64,000 nucleotides of DNA from Bacteroides gallinarum DSM 18171 = JCM 13658 (GTDB taxonomy: Bacteria; Bacteroidota; Bacteroidia; Bacteroidales; Bacteroidaceae), in assembly GCF_000374365.1 (NCBI RefSeq), contig NZ_KB894116.1:62001-126000 (forward strand), read 5' to 3'. The notes below the pieces were generated by a model. That model was not told where the DNA came from and made no database searches. It saw only the letters and a list, made by a program, of their open reading frames with translations. Positions 23,706 to 33,296 of the stretch are shown one piece after another. Each line of letters begins with the position of its first letter. Positions within the stretch are counted from its first letter, which is position 1. Both the position numbers and the translations under genes were made by a program.

Positions 23706-25540
23706 TATCCAATCTTCATTAATACATCATCTTCAGAAACAGAATCACCCGGATTGACGCAGATAGCAGTAACCGTTCCGCCGAAGTCGGCACGAATGGC
23801 ATTGTACGTCTTCATCGCCTCGATGTAGCAGAGCAGGTCGCCCTTCTGCACCTTATCCCCCACCTTGAGCGGAGTTTCCTGTGCATTCTTGGTAAGGAAG
23901 AACTTACCCTCGAGCGGAGCCGCCACATCCTGCCCCTCGCCTGCGGGAGCGGTAAGCTTCTCGGTAGCGGAAGCCGGCAAGTCGATATCGCCGTAGGCAA
24001 CCGTCACGCGGTAAGCCTGCCCGTCCACCTGTACGGTAAGCGTCTTGGGCTTGGCATCGTCCAGAGGAGACTTGTCGCGCTCGGCACGGCGTTTTTCCAC
24101 ATCGGCAAGGAAATCCTCCTTCGCCTTGCCACTCTTGTAAGCCTCGTACTGCGCCGGATGCATGGCATACTCGAAAAGCTCCTCGTCGTCCTCGCCCAGC
24201 TCCCATTTGTTCTCCTTCATCAGCTTGCGGTACTTGTCGAGAGCATCGGGATAGTTGTCCTGCGGATTGCCGTTGAAGAACTTGCGGCCTTCGCGTTCCG
24301 CCTTCTCCACGATTTCGGGAGCGAGCTCGCCCGGCAGCTTGCCAGCCTTGCCCAGCAGCATGTCCCAAATATCGTCGGCTATCATGCCCCAGCGCTCCTT
24401 GCCCTTCTCCATAGCCATAACGTTCATCATGGAGAGATTCTTCACATACTGGCTGAACGGAGTTACCAACGGGGGATAACCCACGCGCGGCCATACATAA
24501 GCCACCTCGTTGAAAAGCTTGATAAGCAGCTCGTCCTGCTTCATGAACGGCAGGTTGCGCTTAGCCTTATACTTATTGATAGATTCCAGGTTGGATTCCA
24601 AGTCCGCCATTAAGCTGCCCATCATGCCGCCCGGAAGCCCCGGACCAATCAGCAACGAGTTCATCAGGCGGTTCTTCGGGCTGATGTACAGCCCCAGGAA
24701 GTCATCCATAAATTCCTGGATAAGCGCGCGCACTTTCATATAAGCCTCCATATTGACCTCGGGCACTTGGAAACCGGCATCTTTCAGCATAGCCTGCACG
24801 CTGAGCAGGTCGGCATGTCCCGTACCCCACGACAGCGGCTCCATACCCACGTCGATATAGTCGCAGCCCGCCTCGCACACTTCGAGTATGCTTGCCATAT
24901 TGAAGCCGGGACCCGCATGGCTGTGGTACTGAATGGGGATTTCCGGGTGAGCCGCCTTGATATTGGCAACAATCTTACCCAAAGACACCGGACGTCCGAT
25001 ACCCGCCATATCCTTGATACAGATTTCGTCGGCTCCGAGCTTGATAAGCTTCAACGCCATATCCGTATAATATTCCACCGTATGGATAGGCGAATGGGTA
25101 ATGCAAAGAGAACATTGCGAAATCATGCCCGCCTCGTGCGCATAAGTAATGGAGGGAGCGATGTTGCGTATATCGTTCAAGCCGCAGAACGTACGGGTGA
25201 TGTCCGTGCCCTGCGCCTTCTTTACTTTATAAAACAATTTGCGCACATCGGCAGGCACGGGGCTCATGCGCAGGCCGTTCAGCGCACGGTCTAACATATG
25301 CGTCTGGATACCGGCTTCGTGGAAAGGCTTCGTCCACTCGCGCACAGCCTTATTGGGGTTCTCGCCGAACAATAGGTTCACCTGTTCAAAACCTCCGCCG
25401 TTCGTCTCTACGCGGGCAAAACAGCCCATTTCGATAATGGCGGGAGCCACCTTTACCAGTTGGTCTACACGGGGAACATATTTTCCGGCGCTTTGCCACA
25501 TATCCCTGAATACCAGACTGAACTTAATTTCTTTTTTCAT
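23705..25540 (-). CDS. oadA: Oxaloacetate decarboxylase alpha / pyruvate carboxylase B-type subunit with biotin domain
   Basis: A 611-residue biotin-dependent carboxyltransferase. Residues 1-290 form the TIM-barrel domain (FRDMWQSAGKY, ADEICIKDMAGIGRP, HSHAGPG), followed by a conserved carboxylase domain (to about 470). A linker and a biotinyl domain come last, with the target Lys in EAMKTYNAI. The enzyme removes CO2 from oxaloacetate and passes it to biotin; OadB then completes decarboxylation and pumps Na+. Its length matches OadA. It lies between oadG (41-bp gap) and oadB (overlapping). Some databases name such Bacteroides genes pyruvate carboxylase subunit B. The beside-OadB context favours the Na+ pump. 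Confidence 0.92.
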   Translation of the reverse strand: MKKEIKFSLVFRDMWQSAGKYVPRVDQLVKVAPAIIEMGCFARVETNGGGFEQVNLLFGENPNKAVREWTKPFHEAGIQTHMLDRALNGLRMSPVPADVRKLFYKVKKAQGTDITRTFCGLNDIRNIAPSITYAHEAGMISQCSLCITHSPIHTVEYYTDMALKLIKLGADEICIKDMAGIGRPVSLGKIVANIKAAHPEIPIQYHSHAGPGFNMASILEVCEAGCDYIDVGMEPLSWGTGHADLLSVQAMLKDAGFQVPEVNMEAYMKVRALIQEFMDDFLGLYISPKNRLMNSLLIGPGLPGGMMGSLMADLESNLESINKYKAKRNLPFMKQDELLIKLFNEVAYVWPRVGYPPLVTPFSQYVKNLSMMNVMAMEKGKERWGMIADDIWDMLLGKAGKLPGELAPEIVEKAEREGRKFFNGNPQDNYPDALDKYRKLMKENKWELGEDDEELFEYAMHPAQYEAYKSGKAKEDFLADVEKRRAERDKSPLDDAKPKTLTVQVDGQAYRVTVAYGDIDLPASATEKLTAPAGEGQDVAAPLEGKFFLTKNAQETPLKVGDKVQKGDLLCYIEAMKTYNAIRADFGGTVTAICVNPGDSVSEDDVLMKIG

Positions 25541-25581
25541 ACCAAATTATTCCTGTGTGTGTTTATATAAGATTAGTTATT

Positions 25582-25839
25582 TCAGATTTTCTCTACCTTA
25601 GACACCTTGCCCTTGCCTTGCGTTACCACCGTAACCGCTGCACTGATAGCCGCCATGATATTGGCGGGGATAGGTGCAGGACCGCTTGCCGCCGATTTGG
25701 CAGGCGCAACCTCTTCGGGAGCATATTTATTTACAAGAGCTATAATACCTTTTCCTAAGTAGATAACAATCAGCAGGATAGCGAATACCGTTGCCATACC
25801 TACCACCATTAGCAGAAGCGCTAAATTCAAGTTTTCCAT
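25582..25839 (-). CDS. oadG: Na+-translocating decarboxylase gamma subunit
   Basis: An 85-residue protein with one N-terminal transmembrane helix (LALLLMVVGMATVFAILLIVIYLGKGI), an Ala/Pro linker and a short C-terminal end (AAISAAVTVVTQGKGKVSKVEKI). This is the OadG layout, which anchors the alpha subunit to the beta subunit at the inner membrane. It is the first gene of the oadGAB operon. No clear TAnnTTTG promoter is visible just upstream. Confidence 0.88.
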   Translation of the reverse strand: MENLNLALLLMVVGMATVFAILLIVIYLGKGIIALVNKYAPEEVAPAKSAASGPAPIPANIMAAISAAVTVVTQGKGKVSKVEKI

Positions 25840-26244
25840 ATTATTAATTATTAGTTATTCCGTCGGTTTTAGAAAAATTCGTCCGAAATTAGCGATAATT
25901 CGTTAAAGAATAGTGCAATATAATTATAAATAATGCTAAAAGCAAAGTGAAGGCACACCCGGGCAGCCGATTTGCCGCAGCACTACAAGCGCCCCTGCCG
26001 CCATGTAAAATGACAGGACAACCCGGCCGCAAACAACCCCGGCAACGGGAAAGCACGGAAAATATTCCCGGAATTCCGCACAAAAACACGCCCGGATAGC
26101 TACGGTTCGGAAATAATGCCTACTTTTGTATAACAAGCAGGTTTCCAGGGCATAGTACGCATACCATATAACCAGGCAGAACTACGGATTATATCCAGGA
26201 GAACAACCCTTCGAAAGACAAATGACATTAAAAAGATTCTTACT
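25840..26244. other. Intergenic region between divergent genes
   Basis: A 405-bp spacer between oadG (minus) and the secreted DUF7477-like gene (plus). The part next to oadG is AT-rich. The middle (about 25955-26100) is GC-rich with no visible gene. A plus-strand TACTTTTG box at 26121-26128 is a candidate -7 element for the gene at 26245. I see no RNA gene. Confidence 0.5.
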
Positions 26245-27636
26245 ATGCGCTACTTCTTATTCCTGTGTTTTTTCATGTCCAATATTCATCATATATTGGC
26301 TCAAGACAACGTCACCTTCATCTTAATGGAAGCAAACGACAAGCTAAAGGAACAAACGTGGTTTTACAGCGGGTCGGGCGAAGAGCTGCAACAGTCCGAA
26401 ATTAAGAAATACTGGGAACAGGACAAGTACATCACAGCCGCCTCCTATACCGAGAACGGGTGGTTCGTCACGATGTCCCAAAACGACAATTTCACCGGCC
26501 AGAGCTACCATTACAGCAGCTCGTGGCCTACGGACTGGATAAAGGAAAAGTACGATGCGGGGCATTACATCACCTCGATTACATGCAGCGAGTCCAAATG
26601 GCTCATCGTCATGTCCAAAGTAAAAAACTACACGGGGCAGAGGTACAAGCAAGACGTATTCAGCAAGCTGAAAGTGTGGTACGACAAGAACCGCGACGAG
26701 GAATACTACATAACCCAAGCCACTTACAGCAGCGGCAAATGGCTTTGGGTGATGACCAAGGGCAGCGAAATAACGTCGCAGGGATATGCCTGGGCTACAA
26801 ACGACAATGTAACCCAGAAAATCAAGCAGATATGGAACGAAGGCAACCGGGTGCACCTGGTGGAGTATGCCGACGGCGAATACTTTATCCCCTACGGCTC
26901 CACCCGCAGGGGCGCGGCGAAGCAGAGTTACACCTTCCGCACCTCCGGCATCTCGGACTGGATTTCCAAGAACTGGCAAGAGGGGATATCCATTCAATAC
27001 TTAGGCGGAGGCAATCCTACGAGCTCCGGCTCCTCTACCGCCACCGCCTCCCGTACCGTAACCACCGGCAACAACACTACCAACGACACCGGCAGGCGCT
27101 CCTGGAGGCAGAACAATCCCAACGGAGGCTATGTGGACTATGTGCAGAACCCGGACGGCTCCATAGATGCGACCGCCGTGAACCCCTGCATAATCTGCGG
27201 CGGGAGCAAAGTGTGCCGTGTATGCAATGGGCAGGGAGGAGTCATGGGGCGCGCCTACGGGGGCACGTGGTATCCCTGCAAAGCCTGCGGCGGGAGCAAA
27301 GTATGCCAAAGCTGCCGGGGACAGGGCTATACCACGCTGGTCAGCCACTTCCAGAACGGCGTAAGCATAGGCTACGACCAGAACGGAAATGTATATTCCA
27401 GCGGTGGCGGCAACGGCTCGGGCAGTCCCTCCAACAGCACTCCTTCCCGCAGCACCTCAACGGGCAGCGGCGTCTGCCCCGACTGCGGCGGCAAAGGCTA
27501 CCGTCCGGAGTCGTACCGGTATGCGGCATCCAGCTCATTCGCCCCCTACCACAATACGGGAGGCAGCACGTGCAACATCTGCGGAGGTACGACCGACCAC
27601 TATCATTACAGATGCACGACGTGCAAACGCCATTGA
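26245..27636 (+). CDS. Secreted DUF7477-like protein with DnaJ-type Cys-rich domain
   Basis: A 463-residue protein with a signal peptide (FLFLCFFMSNIHHILAQ). Residues 20-250 contain four or five repeats of about 50 residues built on YITSITCSESKWLIVMSK-like strands with a following helix ending in Trp, resembling the DUF7477 fold. A Ser/Thr-rich linker (about 255-310) leads to Cys-rich motifs: CIICGGSKVCRVCNGQG, CKACGGSKVCQSCRGQG, CPDCGGKG and CNICGG...CTTCKRH. These CxxCxGxG units match the DnaJ zinc-binding region. It probably works outside the cytoplasm, where such zinc modules are unusual. It is monocistronic with a hairpin after the stop. The function is unknown. Confidence 0.8.
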   Translation: MRYFLFLCFFMSNIHHILAQDNVTFILMEANDKLKEQTWFYSGSGEELQQSEIKKYWEQDKYITAASYTENGWFVTMSQNDNFTGQSYHYSSSWPTDWIKEKYDAGHYITSITCSESKWLIVMSKVKNYTGQRYKQDVFSKLKVWYDKNRDEEYYITQATYSSGKWLWVMTKGSEITSQGYAWATNDNVTQKIKQIWNEGNRVHLVEYADGEYFIPYGSTRRGAAKQSYTFRTSGISDWISKNWQEGISIQYLGGGNPTSSGSSTATASRTVTTGNNTTNDTGRRSWRQNNPNGGYVDYVQNPDGSIDATAVNPCIICGGSKVCRVCNGQGGVMGRAYGGTWYPCKACGGSKVCQSCRGQGYTTLVSHFQNGVSIGYDQNGNVYSSGGGNGSGSPSNSTPSRSTSTGSGVCPDCGGKGYRPESYRYAASSSFAPYHNTGGSTCNICGGTTDHYHYRCTTCKRH

Positions 27637-27647
27637 TACTTACAGCA

Positions 27648-27688
27648 AAGTTCCCCTGCCGTCCCGCTGGGGGGCGACAAGGGAACTT
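27648..27688 (+). terminator. Hairpin after the DUF7477-like gene
   Basis: Arms AAGTTCCC (27648) and GGGAACTT (27680) with a GC-rich loop, 11 bp past the stop and followed by ATTTA. A probable transcription terminator. Confidence 0.6.
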
Positions 27689-27850
27689 ATTTACCGGTGA
27701 TACGGCACGGGGCAAGGTATGCCCGCCGGGGCGCAGAGGGGTTATCCTAACGGATACATACAAACGGCTCTGCCTCTTTAGTAAAAAACAGATGTTTCAA
27801 AGTCTCGAAAAGACGTGGCTCGCATTTCCTGCCCTCAAATATAAATAGAA

Positions 27851-28592
27851 TCATACGTTGAAGGTATTACCCCGGAATAGCTTTTCGATATTATGCCCGA
27901 ATCTCATCTCTTTATCCGTACAATCGCATAAAGGTTTAATCTTGTTGTCATTCAAAATAAAATTGCAATCCGGACGCAGCAGGTCATTCGTCATCAGATA
28001 AATATTGTGTGAAGAGGTAAATATCTGGCAATCCATATTGAACAGTACTTTGCAAACCTCGAAAGCCAGGCGGAAATGATAGAATGTATCGAACTCGTCG
28101 ATAAAGACAAATGATGCCTCGCTCATCCGCTTCATCCAGAAATAAAGCAGTTGCAGCGACTTGGTTCCGGTAGATGCAACCAAGCTGAAAGGAATCTCCG
28201 AACCGTTTATATCGCAAAAAATCTGCTTGCCGACACGAAGCGATTCGGACACCAATATGCCGCCGGCATTCTTAGAATAAGCATACACGACTGCCTCGCT
28301 CCCGAATCTGAATGTATATTCGAATTCTACCACGCCTTCTTTTTTGCCGGCATACACGAAATTCACATAATAATCTATCTTCTTCCATTTGGGTGATAAA
28401 TGGTTCTCGATATCAAATAAAGCCAAGCTGAAATTTGTTTTGCCCGAACCGTTCGGGCCATATATTATACCATTCTTTATTATTCCGTCCTTTATGGCAT
28501 TTTATTGAACTCATAACTGGCGGAGTCGACAAATCCCACTCGATGCGGTCTGCAAATCCACGGTAATTGGTAACGGCAAATTTTACTAACAT
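27851..28592 (-). pseudogene. Decayed AAA-family ATPase (AAA_15-like)
   Basis: A gene start at ATG 28592 (MLVKFAVTNYRGFADRIEWDL) matches the N-terminus of Bacteroides AAA_15 ATPases. It is followed by two frame changes near 28533 and 28501, with SYEFN in a second frame and AIKDGIIKNGIIYGPNGSGKT (Walker A, 28459-28436) in a third. The third frame stays open to 27851, with a Walker B (FVFIDEFDTFYHF) and the family ending TSHNIYLMTNDLLRPDCNF. Its longest single-frame product is 191 residues from a TTG, lacking Walker A. The stretch between Walker A and B is also shorter than in the usual 350-400-residue family, suggesting an internal deletion. Probably non-functional. Confidence 0.8.
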
Positions 28593-29025
28593 ATTTCTAT
28601 CGGCTTAACTATCAAAAGACAAAGATACGGAAAAGGATTTCCGTAAAAAATTACGGGTTTAATTTATCTTAACGCCACCTAATAACTTTATACCTCTATA
28701 AAGATAAGTATAGAGAGAATTATCAGCATTGCCTTACAATCCGAAATTTCAGATATGATGCACTACTATTTCCAGTGTTCCCCCCCATTGACAAACAATC
28801 CCTTTTCCGCTTGCATTATCCGCTTCTTCAAACGGAATTTCTGCCGGGATATGGAAGAGGAAGAAACGGCGATACATGACATGCGACTATCTGCGCACTG
28901 CTGAAACCCTGCTGGATGAGCAGACAGAGCTAGTTATCGGCAAGAACCGAACAAGATACGGTTACCGCCCCCAAAAGAAGCCAGTAAGAAAAGAATATAT
29001 ATGTGTTTCATTATCGGCGGTTCAC
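28593..29025. other. Intergenic region, no supported gene
   Basis: A 433-bp spacer. A plus-strand frame of 56 codons (28876-29046, starting MTCDYLRTAETLLDEQTELV) has protein-like composition but overlaps the ParE gene end and lacks a promoter. It may be a gene remnant. The left part is AT-rich. There is no RNA gene or repeat that I can support. Confidence 0.4.
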
Positions 29026-29337
29026 CTATTTTATCCGTCTGTATAACCAGGAAGGCTCACGACGCATATCCCAAAGGTCGGTAATATAAATGACCTCTGC
29101 CTCTACATAAAAAATCAATTTGCTATGCTTGCTCACAATCAATCCCCTATATAACCTGGAACGGTCTTTCAATAGAGGTTCTTGATGTGCCAATTCAGGA
29201 TTTATAGCTATTCGGTTCTCCCAACAAGCTATATTTTTTTCAAATTCTTCGGCAGCCTTCCTGCCAAACTCATTATAGATGTAACGTGTTGTATTTTCCC
29301 ATTCACACAAAGCTCGAGCAGACCACTCTATTCTCAT
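29026..29337 (-). CDS. ParE/RelE-type toxin
   Basis: A 103-residue protein of the RelE/ParE toxin superfamily: WSARALCEWENTTRYIYNEFGRKAAEEF at the N-terminus, KDRSRLYRGLIVSKHSKLIFYV in the core and a YITDLWDMRREPSWLY end. The core pattern (a strand carrying Arg followed by a YRV/FY-like strand, then I-x-x-LWDxRxxP) is typical. ParE toxins inhibit gyrase and RelE toxins cleave mRNA; the sequence does not decide which. It overlaps its antitoxin by 4 bp (ATGA), the standard coupled arrangement. Confidence 0.85.
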   Translation of the reverse strand: MRIEWSARALCEWENTTRYIYNEFGRKAAEEFEKNIACWENRIAINPELAHQEPLLKDRSRLYRGLIVSKHSKLIFYVEAEVIYITDLWDMRREPSWLYRRIK

Positions 29338-29609
29338 AACTCCGCTATAAATTGTTTCATACGGCGATGCGCCACTTCCGACGGAATTCCCTCTCCGTTT
29401 TCAAACTCCGCCTCAGCTTCATCAATCCGAGCATTCAGTTCCTCTACCGTATAAACTGGAAGATTATCTTCCTTACCAGCGCTTTCCGCCACCCTGCCCA
29501 ATGCGCGGCAATAAGCACGGCGCACGGTCCGCAGGACCTCTAAATTATCGGTAACCGATATATCGCGAATCAATTCATTCCGATAATCGTTTAAATCCAT
29601 TGTCTTCAT
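29334..29609 (-). CDS. Antitoxin partner of the ParE/RelE toxin
   Basis: A 91-residue acidic protein upstream of the toxin and coupled to it by ATGA. The N-terminal half (DLNDYRNELIRDISVTDNLEVLRTVRRAYCRALGR) is helical. The C-terminal half (VYTVEELNARIDEAEAEFENGEGI, then EVAHRRMKQFIAEL) resembles the toxin-wrapping region seen in Bacteroidetes antitoxins. ATG 29600 (MDLND) is an alternative start. A promoter lies at 29640-29672. Confidence 0.82.
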   Translation of the reverse strand: MKTMDLNDYRNELIRDISVTDNLEVLRTVRRAYCRALGRVAESAGKEDNLPVYTVEELNARIDEAEAEFENGEGIPSEVAHRRMKQFIAEL

Positions 29610-29639
29610 AAGCCATACTTATTCGTTTCATTACAATCA

Positions 29640-29672
29640 CAAAGGTAACACTTTCTGCATATAAAAAAGCAA
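29640..29672 (-). promoter_or_regulatory. Promoter of the toxin-antitoxin operon
   Basis: The minus strand reads TTG (29672-29670), 22 bp, then TACCTTTG (29647-29640), 31 bp before the ATG at 29609. It fits the Bacteroides pattern with a slightly long spacer. Confidence 0.55.
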
Positions 29673-29731
29673 GAGGCACAAAGTTTTTTATTCTTTTGCG
29701 CCTCTGTCATAGCGTAATAGTATATATTTTG

Positions 29732-31303
29732 TCAGAACTCGCTCGTAAAGTGGAACTTTATATGCTTGAAGTCCATTTGCGCCATTTGCAGCACGTAGCC
29801 GCTGTCTGCCAGGAACACGTCCCTGCCCTCGCGGTCTTTTGCCATATACTGGTACTTGCGTTTCTTGAAAGCCTCCAGCTCGGCGGGGTCGTCGCTCTCT
29901 ATCCAGCATGCCTTGTACAGGCTCAGCGGCTCCCAGCGGCATTTGGCGGTATATTCGTTCTCCAGGCGGTACTGGATAACCTCGAACTGCAACTGCCCCA
30001 CCGTGCCGATAATCTTGCGCCCGTTGAACTGGTTGACGAACAACTGCGCCACGCCTTCGTCCATTAGCTGGTCGATGCCTTTGGCAAGCTGTTTCTGCTT
30101 CATCGGGTCGGCATTCTCGATGTACTTGAACATCTCCGGCGAGAAGCTCGGCAAGCCGCGGAAATGGAGCATCTCGCCCTCGGTAAGCGTGTCGCCTATC
30201 TTGAACGTACCGTTATCCGGCAGGCCGATGATGTCGCCCGCCCATGCCTCGTCGATAGTGGTCTTGCGCTGTGCCATGAACTGCGTGGGCGACGAGAAAC
30301 GCATCGTCTTGCCGTGGCGCACATGCAGGTAAGGCGTGTTGCGGGTGAACTTGCCGGAGCATATCTTGCAGAATGCGATGCACGAACGGTGGTTCGGGTC
30401 GATATTGGCGGTTATCTTGAAGATGAAGCCTGTGAACTTGGGTTCGTCCGGCTCTACCTCGCGCTCCTCCGCCTTTACGGGACGGGGGCTGGGGGCTATC
30501 TCCACGAAGCAATCCAGCAGCTCCTGCACGCCGAAGTTGTTCAGGGCGGAGCCGAAGAATACGGGGGCTAATTCGCCTTTCAGGTATTCCTCTACCTGGA
30601 ACTCGGGATATACGCCGTCTATCAGTTCCAGCTCGCCGCGCAGCTTGTCCGCCAGTTGGGTGCCTATCCGGTTGTCCAGCTCTTCCGTGTTTATATCGAC
30701 TTCCACCTTCTCCGTTACTACTTGCTTGGAGGGTTGGTAGAGGTTGAGGTTGTGTTCGTAGATATTGTACACTCCTTTGAAGCGGATGCCGCTCTCGATA
30801 GGCCATGTGAGGGGGCGGACATGGATAGCGAGTTCTTCTTCCAGCTCGTCCAGCAGGTCGAACGGGTCTTTTGCCTCACGGTCCATTTTATTAATGAAGA
30901 TGATTACGGGGGTGTTGCGCATGCGGCAGACTTCCATGAGCTTGCGTGTCTGGGTTTCCACACCTTTCGCACCGTCTACCACGATAATCACGCTGTCTAC
31001 CGCCGTAAGCGTGCGGTAGGTGTCTTCGGCAAAGTCCTGGTGACCGGGGGTGTCGAGTATGTTGACCTTATAGTCGTGGTAGTCGAATTCCATTACGGAG
31101 GTGGTGACCGAGATGCCGCGCTGCTTCTCGATGTCCATCCAGTCGGAGGTTGCCGTCTTTTTTATCTTGTTGCTTTTCACCGCACCCGCCACTTGTATCT
31201 GGCCACCGAACAGCAGCAGTTTCTCGGTGAGCGATGTCTTACCGGCATCGGGATGCGCGATAATCGCAAAGGTGCGCCTTCTCTCTATCTCTTGATTTGC
31301 CAT
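29732..31303 (-). CDS. prfC: Peptide chain release factor 3
   Basis: A 523-residue translational GTPase that recycles RF1/RF2 after peptide release. GTPase motifs are complete: G1 AHPDAGKTS (17-25), the switch I region with [14 protein letters not shown]3 DTPGHQDF and G4 NKMD. Domain II and the RF3 C-terminal domain follow, for example the [15 protein letters not shown] and [17 protein letters not shown] stretches typical of RF3 rather than EF-G. Length matches the family. It is the last gene of a minus-strand group (LysE, DUF4924, rfbD, prfC), although the 132-bp gap leaves room for its own promoter. Confidence 0.95.
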   Translation of the reverse strand: MANQEIERRRTFAIIAHPDAGKTSLTEKLLLFGGQIQVAGAVKSNKIKKTATSDWMDIEKQRGISVTTSVMEFDYHDYKVNILDTPGHQDFAEDTYRTLTAVDSVIIVVDGAKGVETQTRKLMEVCRMRNTPVIIFINKMDREAKDPFDLLDELEEELAIHVRPLTWPIESGIRFKGVYNIYEHNLNLYQPSKQVVTEKVEVDINTEELDNRIGTQLADKLRGELELIDGVYPEFQVEEYLKGELAPVFFGSALNNFGVQELLDCFVEIAPSPRPVKAEEREVEPDEPKFTGFIFKITANIDPNHRSCIAFCKICSGKFTRNTPYLHVRHGKTMRFSSPTQFMAQRKTTIDEAWAGDIIGLPDNGTFKIGDTLTEGEMLHFRGLPSFSPEMFKYIENADPMKQKQLAKGIDQLMDEGVAQLFVNQFNGRKIIGTVGQLQFEVIQYRLENEYTAKCRWEPLSLYKACWIESDDPAELEAFKKRKYQYMAKDREGRDVFLADSGYVLQMAQMDFKHIKFHFTSEF

Positions 31304-31435
31304 AACTGATTATTTTTCAGGCACGGATTATACGGATTTCCCGGTTTTCAATGTACCGGTATCTTCAACTATCGTATCCGTTCTATATGTGCCTGTTATT
31401 TTATTTTTATATATACATTCAATTCTTTCCGATAT

Positions 31436-32290
31436 TCACGAATCCAATCGTCCTACACATACCGCAAGGCTCTCTTCCCAATGGGGAATTTCAAGCTTAT
31501 AGGTATTCTTTATCTTCGTCTTGTCCAGCACGGAGTATTGGGGACGCGGGGCTTTAGCCGGATACTCACCGGTGTGTAACGGGCTGACTTTACATGAGGT
31601 AATGCCTGCTATGCGATGAATGGCTACCGTAAAATCATACCAGGAGCAGACGCCTTCGTCGCTGAAATGATAGATACCGGGGATAATGCCCTGGTTGATA
31701 GCCGCAAAGATAGCGCGAGCCAAATCGTTGGCATATGTGGGCGTGCCTATCTGGTCGAATACGACGCCCAGCGTATCGCGTTCTTTGCCCAGGCGAATCA
31801 TTGTCTTTACAAAGTTATTGCCGTAAATGGAGTATAACCATGCCGTACGGATAATCATTGCACGGCTGCATTTTTCCATAACAGCCTGCTCGCCCGCCAG
31901 TTTCGTGGAACCATAAACGGAATTGGGACAAGGGGCGATGTCTTCCGTATAGGGGATGTGGCCGGTTCCGTCGAACACGTAGTCCGTAGAAACCTGTATC
32001 ATGGCAGCACCGCAGGCCTCGGCCGCAGCAGCCAGGTAGCCGGGGGCTATATGGTTCAGTTTGTCGCAAAGTTCCGGATTATCTTCCGCTTTGTCTACGG
32101 CGGTATAAGCGGCACAGTTTACGATGACATCCACCCGGTTGCCGGTCACGAATGTATGTATGGCTTGTTCGTCACAGATATCCAGTTCTTGTACATCTGT
32201 AAAAAAGTAAGTGTGTTGCTGATGTTCAGCAGAGAGCGCCCGCATCTCGTTACCGAGTTGTCCGTTGGCGCCGGTTACTAATATATTCAT
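31436..32290 (-). CDS. rfbD: dTDP-4-dehydrorhamnose reductase
   Basis: A 284-residue short-chain dehydrogenase/reductase that makes dTDP-L-rhamnose in the last step of the rhamnose-donor pathway. The nucleotide-binding motif is GANGQLGNEM (7-16). The catalytic Tyr-x3-Lys is in VYGSTKLAGE (about 128-137), with FDGTGHIPYTED just before, as in RmlD. The other rml genes are not nearby, so this copy is separate from a capsule cluster. It sits upstream of prfC, a pairing I recall from Bacteroides genomes, although the two functions are unrelated. Confidence 0.93.
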   Translation of the reverse strand: MNILVTGANGQLGNEMRALSAEHQQHTYFFTDVQELDICDEQAIHTFVTGNRVDVIVNCAAYTAVDKAEDNPELCDKLNHIAPGYLAAAAEACGAAMIQVSTDYVFDGTGHIPYTEDIAPCPNSVYGSTKLAGEQAVMEKCSRAMIIRTAWLYSIYGNNFVKTMIRLGKERDTLGVVFDQIGTPTYANDLARAIFAAINQGIIPGIYHFSDEGVCSWYDFTVAIHRIAGITSCKVSPLHTGEYPAKAPRPQYSVLDKTKIKNTYKLEIPHWEESLAVCVGRLDS

Positions 32291-32486
32291 CTTGATAGTT
32301 ACTATTTATTCCCTGCGGTCATGACATATTTTTTATCTTTGACACATAGGTACGTTGACGATTTACTATTTATTACTTTGCTTGCCAGGCGGGGTTATCT
32401 TGCCGGCAGATTTACTTTGATATTTATTATTTGACAATCTATTGTTTATTAACCTGTTTATTACCTAAGTTCGTGTACATATGCCG

Positions 32487-33032
32487 TCAGTCGTCGTCCA
32501 GCTTTAATTCGCCTTTCTTGTCTTTGTCGTAATAGTTGGCAAGCAAAGAAAGGAAGCTGCTGATAGCTTCTACCGCTTTGGCAGTGCCCTGGCTGATTTC
32601 CTTTTTCTGCAGGCGCAACAGCAGTACGCCGTAAAGTGCTTCGAAGCAGGTTTCCAACTCGGGTTCTTCTTCCCTGCCGCCTTTCTGCCGCAATTCTACG
32701 ATGAAAGGCAGTGCCTTGAAATACGCCGCATTGTAAAATGGGTATTTCGTGGATGCCAGCAACCCGGCATGCAGCTCCGTGAGGTTGCGGATAACGTTGC
32801 AGTTAATCTGCAAATGGCCTTTCTCCGTCACTCCCTCCGCGCGCATCATATCGGAAAGGTTGGCGTACCACTCCTCCAATGCCGCATGGTCTTCCGCCGG
32901 GTAACGGGAAATGATATTGCTGCGGAGCAAATCGATGTCGCACTTGTTGGCGCGAATCAAGTCTTCCACTTGCCACATATATATAAGGTATTCGGCAATA
33001 TTCTTTTCTTTCAGTTGCTGCGAAATTTTCAC
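32487..33032 (-). CDS. DUF4924 family protein
   Basis: A 181-residue helical protein that fits DUF4924: KISQQLKEKNIAEYLIYMWQVEDLIRAN at the start, then a series of helices ending in an acidic tail. The function is unknown. GTG 33032 is chosen because it places the start exactly at the family's usual N-terminus (M-x-x-QLKE-x-NIAEYL). A longer frame from TTG 33074 would add 14 residues translated from low-complexity spacer. The gene lies between a LysE-family exporter and rfbD on the same strand. No membrane segment or signal is visible. Confidence 0.85.
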   Translation of the reverse strand: MKISQQLKEKNIAEYLIYMWQVEDLIRANKCDIDLLRSNIISRYPAEDHAALEEWYANLSDMMRAEGVTEKGHLQINCNVIRNLTELHAGLLASTKYPFYNAAYFKALPFIVELRQKGGREEEPELETCFEALYGVLLLRLQKKEISQGTAKAVEAISSFLSLLANYYDKDKKGELKLDDD

Positions 33033-33296
33033 GTCAGGGGTCGATGATTTTAGGTTTATGATTTCAGATTTCAAACTTACGGTTTACGATTTCAGATTTA
33101 CGGTTTATAACCGGAGCTTTATTAGCTGTCTGTTACTTACCATTATCTACCTGGTATCTGTCATTGTTCTTATCGCTCTGTTGCCTGTCATAACTTGCTT
33201 GTTGCCGTCATTATCCGTTTATTGCTTATTGCCTATCCGCTACCTGTCGCCAGCTTATCGCTTATGTATCGTTTGTCTCTTCCTTATCCGCTCCGG
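33033..33296. repeat. Spacer made of degenerate short repeats
   Basis: The part next to the DUF4924 start repeats GATTTCAGATTT and TTACGGTTTA-like units. The rest consists of loosely repeated CTTATC, TTGCCTGTC and TATCCG words. No gene is visible. Similar quasi-repetitive spacers occur at 32300-32480, 39529-39657 and 44500-44757. Confidence 0.55.

Noticed and set aside
28876..29046. A 56-codon plus-strand frame (MTCDYLRTAETLLDEQ...)
   Set aside because: Composition is protein-like, but it lacks a promoter, overlaps the end of the toxin gene and matches nothing I recognise. Mentioned only as a possible remnant.
31318..31337. CACGGATTATACGGATT stretch resembling one arm of the dispersed inverted repeat
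   Set aside because: Only a single short arm with no partner nearby. Too little to call a fourth copy.
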